From positions 1 to 11,657 of the forward strand of contig CAZUAH010000438.1 of assembly GCA_964617665.1 (NCBI GenBank): 11,657 nt of DNA, read 5' to 3'. Positions within the stretch are counted from its first letter, which is position 1, and each line of letters starts with the position of its first letter. Under the pieces are notes generated by a model. It saw only the letters and a list, made by a program, of their open reading frames with translations. It did no database searches and had not been told where the DNA came from. The position numbers and the translations under genes are program-made. Positions 6,273-11,657 of the stretch are shown one piece after another. Origin of the DNA: JADHUC01 sp964617665 (GTDB lineage Bacteria > Planctomycetota > Planctomycetia > Pirellulales > Pirellulaceae).

Positions 6273-8633
6273 ATGAACGAAAGAACCGCACGGCTCAGGC
6301 AAGAAAGCCTTGACGCCGTTCCGACGATCACGCACGAGCGAGCCCGTCTGCTCACGGATTTCTACAGAGCGAATGATGGCAAGTACTCGATTCCTGTGAT
6401 GCGTGCCCGTTCGTTCCTGCACCTCTGCGAGCACAAGACGATCTACCTGGGTGACGAGGAACTGATCGTTGGCGAGCGCGGTCCGAAGGCGAAGGTAGTG
6501 CCCACTTTTCCAGAGCTGACCTGCCATACCGCCGAAGACTTGCGAATTCTCAATTCGCGGCTCAAGACGAGCTACGTTGTCCCGGACGAGTGCATTAGCG
6601 TCTACGAGGAAGAGATCATCCCGTACTGGCGCGATCGCACAATGCGCGACAAGATCTTCCAAGCACTGTCGCCCGATTGGATCGACGCCTACGAAGCCGG
6701 CGTCTACACCGAGTTCATGGAACAACGAGCACCGGGCCATACGGTGCTGGACGACAAGATTTACCGAAAGGGCTTGATGGACTTCAAGCGAGAGATCACT
6801 CAGGCCGTCGACGAGTTGGATTTCATCAATGACCCCAGTGCGTATGAGAAACGCGAGCAACTGCAGGCCATGGACATCGCCTGTGATGCGATGATTCTGT
6901 TCGCTGAACGGCACGCCAAGTTGGCCGCGGAAATGGCGGCTGCCGAGTCAGACTCGGCGCGCAAGGCTGAACTAAAAAAGATCGCCGACGTTTGCCAGCA
7001 CGTTCCGGCCCATGCACCGCGCGATTTCCACGAAGCTCTGCAGTACTACTGGTTCTGCCACTTGGCGGTAATCACCGAGTTGAACGGTTGGGACGCTTTC
7101 AGCCCCGGACATTTGGACCAGCACTTGCTGCCGTTCTATCGCAAGGGAATCGAGGACGGAACGCTCACTCCCGAAAAAGCGAAGGAGCTGTTGGAGACTT
7201 TCTTCGTCAAATTCAACAACCACACGGCACCGCCCAAAGTCGGAGTCACAGCAGCCGAAAGCGGTACCTACACGGACTTCGCCAACATCAACTTGGCCGG
7301 GTTGCTCGCCGACGGTTCCGATGGATCGAACGAGCTGACCCACATGCTGCTGGATATCATCGACGAATTGCACTTGTTGCAGCCCAGTAGCAACGTTCAG
7401 CTTTCCCGCAAAACCCCCGATGCCATTCTGAAGCACGCGCTCCGCGTGATCCGCGCCGGATATGGATTCCCGTCGGTGTTCAACACGGATGCCGTGGTGG
7501 AAGAGCAGGTGCGGCAGGGCAAGTCGCTGGAAGACGCCAGGGCCGGCGGTTGCAGCGGCTGTGTCGAAACCGGTGCTTTCGGCAAGGAGGCCTATATCCT
7601 GACCGGGTACTTTAACTTGGTGAAAGTGCTGGAAATCACACTGCACGACGGAGTCGATCCGCGAACAAGCAAACAACTGGGGCCCCGCACCGGCGCGGCT
7701 GAGACGTTTCGCACCTTTGAAGACCTTTTCAACGCGTTCCTCAAGCAGTTGCACCACTTCGTGGAAATCAAGATTCGGGGCAACCAGATCATCGAACAGA
7801 TGTACGCCACGTTGATGCCTGCCCCGTTCCTTTCAGTGATGACCGACGATTGCATCAAGCGAGGCATGGACTACAACGCAGGCGGGGCGCGATACAACCA
7901 CACGTTCATTCAGTTCGTCGGCATCGGTAGCCTGACGGACAGCCTGTCCGCGGTCAAGCAGTTGGTGTTCGATGACCAGTCTATCTCGATGGAACAACTG
8001 GTCGATGCGATCGATGCCGATTTTGATAATCGCGAAGACCTTCGCCAGCGTCTCGTGAACCGGACGTCAAAATATGGCAACGACGACGACCGTGCCGACG
8101 ATATCATGGTCGATGCCTTCAACGCCCTTATCGAGATGGTTGATGGTCGGCCAAACGCGAAAGGTGGTCGATACCAAGTCGAAATGCTGCCGACCACCTG
8201 CCACGTCTATTTCGGCTCGGTTACCGGTGCGATGCCCGATGGTCGCAAGGCCGGCGTACCGCTGTCCGAGGGCATATCGCCCGTACAGGGGGCTGACCAT
8301 CATGGCCCAACGGCTGTCGTCAAGTCAGCAGCCAAGATGGATCACGTCAAGACGGGCGGCACGCTGCTGAACGTGAAGTTCACGCCGTCGTTACTGGCCG
8401 ACGAAAAAGGCATCGACGCACTGGCTCATTTGGTGCGCAGCTATTTCAAGATGGACGGCCATCACATGCAATTCAACGTGGTCAAGGCCGACACGCTTCG
8501 CGAAGCCCAGAAGGAGCCCGAATCGTATCGTGATCTAATCGTACGCGTCGCCGGTTACAGCGATTACTTCTGCGATCTGTCGGCAGAGCTTCAGGAAGAA
8601 ATCATCACGCGCACAGAGCATCAGTCATTCTGA
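6273..8633 (+). CDS. Glycyl radical enzyme, PFL2/glycerol dehydratase/arylacetate decarboxylase superfamily, substrate unknown
   Basis: A 786-residue glycyl radical enzyme, close to the usual 760-850. The thiyl-radical loop 'GGCSGCVETGAFGKE' carries Cys430 and the acid/base Glu432 (the GCVE motif of eliminases and decarboxylases, absent from true pyruvate formate-lyase, which has two adjacent cysteines). The glycyl radical is Gly761 in 'RVAGYSDYF', 26 residues from the C-terminus. 'SPGHLDQHL', 'GGARYNHTF', 'MPDGRKAGVPLSEG' and 'GGTLLNVKF' mark the barrel core. The 'CVETG..GKEAY' context recalls 4-hydroxyphenylacetate and related arylacetate decarboxylases more than CutC or hydroxyproline dehydratase, from memory only. 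No HpdC-like small subunit is adjacent and no shell-protein tag was seen at the N-terminus. The product would be cytoplasmic and inactivated by oxygen. Reaction class (dehydration, decarboxylation or C-N/C-S cleavage) is undetermined. Confidence 0.95.
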   Translation: MNERTARLRQESLDAVPTITHERARLLTDFYRANDGKYSIPVMRARSFLHLCEHKTIYLGDEELIVGERGPKAKVVPTFPELTCHTAEDLRILNSRLKTSYVVPDECISVYEEEIIPYWRDRTMRDKIFQALSPDWIDAYEAGVYTEFMEQRAPGHTVLDDKIYRKGLMDFKREITQAVDELDFINDPSAYEKREQLQAMDIACDAMILFAERHAKLAAEMAAAESDSARKAELKKIADVCQHVPAHAPRDFHEALQYYWFCHLAVITELNGWDAFSPGHLDQHLLPFYRKGIEDGTLTPEKAKELLETFFVKFNNHTAPPKVGVTAAESGTYTDFANINLAGLLADGSDGSNELTHMLLDIIDELHLLQPSSNVQLSRKTPDAILKHALRVIRAGYGFPSVFNTDAVVEEQVRQGKSLEDARAGGCSGCVETGAFGKEAYILTGYFNLVKVLEITLHDGVDPRTSKQLGPRTGAAETFRTFEDLFNAFLKQLHHFVEIKIRGNQIIEQMYATLMPAPFLSVMTDDCIKRGMDYNAGGARYNHTFIQFVGIGSLTDSLSAVKQLVFDDQSISMEQLVDAIDADFDNREDLRQRLVNRTSKYGNDDDRADDIMVDAFNALIEMVDGRPNAKGGRYQVEMLPTTCHVYFGSVTGAMPDGRKAGVPLSEGISPVQGADHHGPTAVVKSAAKMDHVKTGGTLLNVKFTPSLLADEKGIDALAHLVRSYFKMDGHHMQFNVVKADTLREAQKEPESYRDLIVRVAGYSDYFCDLSAELQEEIITRTEHQSF

Positions 8634-8706
8634 CAGCAAGTCGTTTGCGAAGAAGCCTGATGGCCCGTTAGACGACCAGGGCTAAAGGGCACGCATCTCC
8701 CAGAAC

Positions 8707-9135
8707 CTAGTCGGACAGGTCGAGCAGTTGATCGAGCCTGTTGATGCGGACGATCTCCCGGATCACCTGATTCATTCCGCACATGATCACTTCGCCTCCT
8801 GCCCCAGTTACCGTTCTGTGCAGTACGATCAATCGGTTCAGAAACGTACTGCTGACGAAATCAATGCTATGGAAGTTCAGGATGACGTGCGGAGCAGAGT
8901 ATGACTTGACGAGTAGCTCGCCAACGCGGTCGATATCAGCCCTTTCCGGGTTCATTTCGGTCAGCAGGTTCAAGATAATCGCATCTTCGACCTGCTGCAT
9001 ACGAAACCACGCTAGATGCCCACAACGCAAGCACGGATCATCGGTGGGGGCGTGCTTCGTGGCAGCACCATCCTTGTGGTCGCATATCGGACATTGATGT
9101 CCGCTGCTACTTGATGATTCAGACGGGATAGCCAT
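8707..9135 (-). CDS. Zinc-ribbon plus STAS domain protein (anti-sigma factor antagonist-like)
   Basis: A 142-residue protein in two parts. Residues 15-38 form a zinc ribbon, CX2C-X16-CX2C (Cys15, Cys18, Cys35, Cys38; 'CPICDH' and 'CLRCGH'). Residues about 45-142 are a STAS domain of the SpoIIAA type, with 'VILNFHSIDFVSSTFLNRLI' giving the phosphorylatable Ser95/Ser96 position at the start of helix 2, and 'GGEVIMCGMNQVIREIV' as a later strand and helix. STAS proteins of this kind partner a serine kinase in sigma-factor or stressosome switches; none is encoded nearby, so it likely acts in trans. The chosen ATG at 9135 has GAAGAAG ahead; the upstream in-frame TTG at 9153 lacks a site. It is convergent with the glycyl radical enzyme gene and is not obviously part of its regulation. 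Confidence 0.8.
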   Translation of the reverse strand: MAIPSESSSSSGHQCPICDHKDGAATKHAPTDDPCLRCGHLAWFRMQQVEDAIILNLLTEMNPERADIDRVGELLVKSYSAPHVILNFHSIDFVSSTFLNRLIVLHRTVTGAGGEVIMCGMNQVIREIVRINRLDQLLDLSD

Positions 9136-9587
9136 CGCTAGTTCTTCTTCCAACGGTCAGGGCGCGATACTGTTACTATTTGAGCATATCATCGCACGGT
9201 TCGGAAGAGTAAATAGACGAGGATTATCGTGAATCGACAAACGGTCAATCCAGCGGCTGGACGATGCAGGCTATGTGACCCTTGAAAGTCGGGGCGGTCA
9301 CCGCGCAGGGTACACGACGCACACGATCTGTTTTCTTTGAATCGGCCGTCTGTGTGTCGATCCAGAAAACACATGGCTCCGTAGCATCAAGCCCTTGAAC
9401 GTGACTCGCGGCTGACTTGGCGTCCGATTCGAGAATTCCACATTGTAGTACAGCCAAGCGATCAGATCTGGGTTTCGCGCGGCGGCGCAAGTCAGGAGTT
9501 CTCATGTGGTCTTCAGCATCATGGCCGATTATCTTGTTTATAGAGTACGGTTCGTCGGTTGGCAGTGACCCATCGAGAGGTTTCCAC
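9136..9587. other. 452-base stretch without a convincing gene, with weak coding-like traces on both strands
   Basis: No protein here meets a family pattern I can defend. On the + strand, 9233-9337 encodes 35 codons with a winged-helix-like run, 'RLDDAGYVTLESRGG', but no start codon or upstream helices, and a stop lies just before it. On the - strand a frame is open from 9622 to 9245 (125 codons) with no recognisable domain and a weak start. Both cannot be real in full. The right part must hold the promoter of the esterase gene; TATAGA at 9539-9544 is a weak -10 candidate. The left part must hold the promoter of the STAS gene, for which TTGTCG (9240-9235) and TCTATT (9217-9212), 17 bases apart on the - strand, are a weak candidate. 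Confidence 0.4.
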
Positions 9588-10490
9588 ATGTACAGAATCA
9601 CAACGAATGCATTTCTGATCACAGTTTTCGTCTTTCTAGCATTTGCGTATGCAACCGATGGTGGAGCTGCCGAGCCTGTCCAGGGCCAAGGTTATCGGCA
9701 AACGAATACGATGGGTGGCGGGCCCGCGGCGATTCCCGATTCGGGCAAGTTTCGCGTATTCATTCTCGCGGGGCAGTCAAACATGACGGGACAAGGCCGA
9801 GTTCGGGAGCTTACCGAGCCACACAACAAGCCGCACGACCGCATTCGTATCTGGGCAAACGGTCGTTGGGAGTATTTCGTGCCCAGCAAAAACTTCGGTC
9901 CCGGCGTCGCCATGGCACATCAGCTGGCCGAGTTCTGGCCGGAGGACACGATCGGCGTCATCAAGGTGGCTATCGGCGGCACGGGAATCCTGGCGTTTGC
10001 ACCGGACTGGACCAAAGAACAGGCCGACCGAACAGGCGACGGCCGCAAAGGCAATCTGTACAAAGACATCGTCGATGCTGTCACCGCCGCACGCAAAGCT
10101 TCACAATTCGAGATCGCTGGATTCGTGTGGAAGCAAGGCGGAAAGGACTCGCGTTCGGCCGAACTGGCCAAAGAGTACTCTGATAATTTCAAGAAGATGG
10201 TAACGGCAATACGCGAAGACGTTGACACGCCGAAAATGCCCGCGTTCATCGCGACCTACATGTCCGACGACGACATAGGCAAGGTGAGTGAAGACATCCG
10301 AACGCGACGTCCCGGGCTTGAGATGGTTCTGCGAGCCCAGAATCGCGCTGCTCGCGATATCCCCGGTGTCGTCACCGTCCACCACGGCCGGTTACCGACG
10401 CACGCCGACGGCATCCACTTCAATACTAAAGGCCAATTGAAGCTAGGCGAAATGGTTGCCGGCGCGGTGAAAAAGTACTACGAGCACTAA
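9588..10490 (+). CDS. Secreted SASA-type SGNH hydrolase (sialate O-acetylesterase-like / carbohydrate esterase)
   Basis: A 300-residue exported esterase. Residues 1-28 look like a signal peptide ('NAFLITVFVFLAFAYA'), with cleavage after about 22 or 28. The SGNH block I is 'FILAGQSNMTGQG' with the nucleophile Ser64; the middle block is 'FVWKQGGKDS', matching the W-x-Q-G-x-x-D pattern of this family; the C-terminal 'DGIHFNTKGQLKLGE' supplies Asp274 and His277. This is the DUF303/SASA family (carbohydrate esterase family 6 relatives), which removes acetyl groups from plant or algal polysaccharides or sialic acids; which substrate is not visible. The ATG at 9588 has GAGAGG (9575-9580) 7 bases ahead; an upstream in-frame start at 9417 would place 57 unlikely residues before the signal. 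The 3' end overlaps the convergent small membrane protein by two bases. Confidence 0.88.
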   Translation: MYRITTNAFLITVFVFLAFAYATDGGAAEPVQGQGYRQTNTMGGGPAAIPDSGKFRVFILAGQSNMTGQGRVRELTEPHNKPHDRIRIWANGRWEYFVPSKNFGPGVAMAHQLAEFWPEDTIGVIKVAIGGTGILAFAPDWTKEQADRTGDGRKGNLYKDIVDAVTAARKASQFEIAGFVWKQGGKDSRSAELAKEYSDNFKKMVTAIREDVDTPKMPAFIATYMSDDDIGKVSEDIRTRRPGLEMVLRAQNRAARDIPGVVTVHHGRLPTHADGIHFNTKGQLKLGEMVAGAVKKYYEH

Positions 10491-10678
10491 CCTGAAAGCG
10501 TCCTCTTGACGAAAAGGACCAGCGCCAGGGCAAGGCTCGCAATGCCGACAGCTACTACACCAATCGCAAACTCACGCCCATGAAAAAACCATGTGATGGC
10601 ACCCCCCGTGAGTGCCCAGATGCCGAGGAGCAGCATCCGAAACCACCATAGTTTCTGCAGTTCTTTGTGCCGCTTCAT
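10487..10678 (-). CDS. Small two-helix membrane protein, unknown function
   Basis: A 63-residue protein with a basic start ('MKRHKELQKLWW') followed by two hydrophobic helices: about residues 14-32 (through 'LLLGIWALTGGAITWFF') and 37-57 (through 'IGVVAVGIASLALALVLFV'), ending in 'KRTLSG'. The positive N-terminus suggests that both ends face the cytoplasm. I do not recognise a family. The ATG at 10678 has only a weak ribosome site (GCGAAG); an upstream in-frame TTG at 10705 falls inside a palindromic repeat and is unlikely. The stop overlaps the end of the convergent esterase gene. It could be a real small membrane protein or a chance hydrophobic frame, but the arrangement of charges and helices favours a gene. 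Confidence 0.5.
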   Translation of the reverse strand: MKRHKELQKLWWFRMLLLGIWALTGGAITWFFHGREFAIGVVAVGIASLALALVLFVKRTLSG

Positions 10679-10697
10679 TGCTTCGCGTAATTTTCTG

Positions 10698-10721
10698 GTT
10701 CCCAAGCTCCCGCTTGGGAAC
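10698..10721. repeat. REP-like palindrome, copy A
   Basis: GTTCCCAAGC (10698-10707) and GCTTGGGAAC (10712-10721) form a perfect 10-bp stem around a TCCC loop. The same arms recur in copy B at 10778. Such palindromes are dispersed between genes in planctomycete genomes, from memory. Confidence 0.85.
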
Positions 10722-10727
10722 TCATGT

Positions 10728-10750
10728 CCCCGAAGCTCCGTTTCGGAAGG
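10728..10750. repeat. REP-like palindrome, divergent middle unit
   Basis: CCGAA (10730-10734) pairs with TTCGG (10742-10746) around GCTCCGT. The core AAGCTCC is shared with copy A, and the layout parallels it, so this looks like a related but different subfamily of the same element. Confidence 0.55.
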
Positions 10751-10777
10751 CCGGGAGGGCTAGATTTCCGAGTGCGC

Positions 10778-10801
10778 GTTCCCAAGCCGGAGCTTGGGAA
10801 C
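10778..10801. repeat. REP-like palindrome, copy B
   Basis: GTTCCCAAGC (10778-10787) and GCTTGGGAAC (10792-10801) form a perfect 10-bp stem around a CGGA loop. Read on the - strand the loop is TCCG, one base from the TCCC of copy A, so the two copies face each other. It lies about 60 bases past the ThuA stop codon and could fold in that transcript. Confidence 0.85.
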
Positions 10802-10860
10802 GAGGGGCGTGAGGTCGTCACTTCTGTCAGTTCTGACTGGAACTCCGATGTGCCGAGCAC

Positions 10861-11657
10861 TCATTCACGGACGCTGGCTTTGTCGGGCCCTGGGAAGTCG
10901 TCGGGGACCTTCTGCGTCACCTTCCCAGATGCGGCCCATTCGGCACCGCGCAGGAATGGGACGATGAAGGCGACGCTTTTCAGTTCCGTGGGCGTGTGTC
11001 CCAGCGCGTTCTGGAACACGCGGCCTTTGCCGTAGGACACGGTGAACAGTAGCGGCTCGTGCTCGCCCGCGCCGCCCAAGTCCTTGGGCGCGAATGCCGT
11101 AGCCAGCACCGTCAGGTTCTTGGCCGGGCCGCGGAGCCAACCATACAGTTCGTCGGGCACGTGCATGAATTTTTCCGGCAGACCTTCCGTGATCGGATGG
11201 TTCGGCTCGCGGATCACCAATTGGAAGGGCTGCATAGGCCCGTGACCGCCGCCGCGTCCGGGCGACGTATCGCGCACGATCTTCCCGTCACGCCAGCGGA
11301 CGTACGGACCGTGCTTCTCGTTGCGGCGGCCCCAGCCGCCCAGCCCGATTATCTCGTTGTATTCCTTCCACTGAGGAAACGCCGCGCAGGCAAAGTGGTA
11401 TACCACAAGACCACCGCCGCCTTTGACGTATTCGACGAACGCCTTCTGGGTCTCCTCCGGCCAGGAGTCTCCCTGGTAGTTTGTGACCACCACGTCGTAC
11501 GCCGCGAAATTCGGTTTGAACCCGCTCATGTCCTGGCGTCTCGGTGGAGAAGTGGCCACGTCCACTGTGAACAGTTTCGTCTCCCCCAAGAGCACCTTGA
11601 GAACAGGCGTCGTCTCCGCCCACTTGTGGCCGTTCTGACCGTCCACGATCAACGCCT
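10861..11657 (-). CDS. ThuA-domain protein, partial at 5' end
   Basis: The frame runs off the right edge, so the N-terminus (probably with a signal peptide) is missing; the TTG at 11652 is not a convincing start, because the codon before it continues the family strand 'ALIVDGQNGHKW'. ThuA is a class-I glutamine-amidotransferase-like Rossmann fold, often found with carbohydrate or DUF1080 proteins in planctomycetes; the enzymatic activity is not settled. Visible family blocks: 'IVDGQNGHKWAETTPVLK', 'YDVVVTNYQGDSWPEETQ', 'FVEYVKGGGGLVVYHFAC', 'HPITEGLPEKFMHVPDELY' and 'VSYGKGRVFQNALGHTPTEL'. The visible part is 264 residues, nearly the whole domain. It ends 60 bases from the palindromic repeat cluster. 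Confidence 0.9.
   Translation of the reverse strand, partial: ALIVDGQNGHKWAETTPVLKVLLGETKLFTVDVATSPPRRQDMSGFKPNFAAYDVVVTNYQGDSWPEETQKAFVEYVKGGGGLVVYHFACAAFPQWKEYNEIIGLGGWGRRNEKHGPYVRWRDGKIVRDTSPGRGGGHGPMQPFQLVIREPNHPITEGLPEKFMHVPDELYGWLRGPAKNLTVLATAFAPKDLGGAGEHEPLLFTVSYGKGRVFQNALGHTPTELKSVAFIVPFLRGAEWAASGKVTQKVPDDFPGPDKASVRE

Noticed and set aside
6273..8633. Pyruvate formate-lyase (pflB).
   Set aside because: The active loop has Gly-Cys-Val-Glu with a single catalytic Cys followed by Glu, not the adjacent Cys-Cys of true PFL, and the activase has the long double-cluster insert.
6273..8633. Microcompartment-associated glycyl radical enzyme (CutC, propanediol dehydratase type).
   Set aside because: No N-terminal encapsulation extension and no shell, aldehyde dehydrogenase or phosphotransacylase gene is in the window; genes outside it cannot be excluded.
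8634..8706. Possible terminator between the glycyl radical enzyme and STAS genes (GCCC...GGGC around 8662-8681).
   Set aside because: The stem is only four to five pairs, the loop is long, and there is no T-run on either strand.
9245..9622. A 125-codon - strand open frame overlapping the esterase start.
   Set aside because: There is no recognisable domain and no ribosome site, and it overlaps the signal-peptide start of the well-supported esterase gene; mentioned only as a trace in the gene-free stretch.

Overview
The window most likely comes from a member of the Planctomycetota (Pirellulales-like), or a close PVC-group relative. This rests on gene content: a PQQ-type beta-propeller lipoprotein with the 'WPRFHGPN' entry motif, a ThuA-domain protein, a SASA-type SGNH hydrolase, a zinc-ribbon/STAS protein with an S-S-T phospho-site region, two uroporphyrinogen-decarboxylase-like (URO-D) methyltransferase-family proteins, and GTTCCCAAGC palindromic intergenic repeats. 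The taxonomy is inference from family recognition; no rRNA is present. No tRNA, rRNA, CRISPR array, transposase or phage gene was seen.

Left part (1-2524, + strand): the 3' part of a URO-D family gene, open through the left edge, overlaps an L-rhamnose mutarotase gene by ATGA. A small multi-pass membrane protein of unknown function and, after a 191-base gap, a hemerythrin-like protein follow. Central left (2543-5185, - strand): a likely two-gene unit, reading leftward, of a beta-propeller lipoprotein and a second URO-D-like protein with an MtaA-type His-X-Cys...Cys metal site.

Centre (5186-8633): a 177-base divergent promoter region, then a glycyl-radical module on the + strand: a radical-SAM activase with two extra ferredoxin-type clusters and, 4 bases later, its glycyl radical enzyme with all catalytic residues (Cys430, Glu432, Gly761). 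This is the most interesting part. The enzyme belongs to the PFL2/glycerol dehydratase/arylacetate decarboxylase superfamily, but its substrate cannot be named from sequence. No microcompartment shell gene and no HpdC-type small subunit lies beside it.

Right part (8634-11657): a zinc-ribbon STAS protein (-), a 452-base stretch without a convincing gene, a secreted SASA-type esterase (+), a 63-residue two-helix membrane protein (-) whose stop codon overlaps that of the esterase, a cluster of three related palindromes (REP-like), and a ThuA-domain protein (-) cut by the right edge.

The glycyl-radical pair, the lipoprotein and the URO-D-like protein share one divergent control region. Together they suggest an oxygen-sensitive catabolic island acting on carbohydrate-derived or methylated small molecules; this is inference. 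Start codons were chosen from Shine-Dalgarno spacing and family N-termini; most genes have a GA-rich site 7-9 bases before the chosen start.
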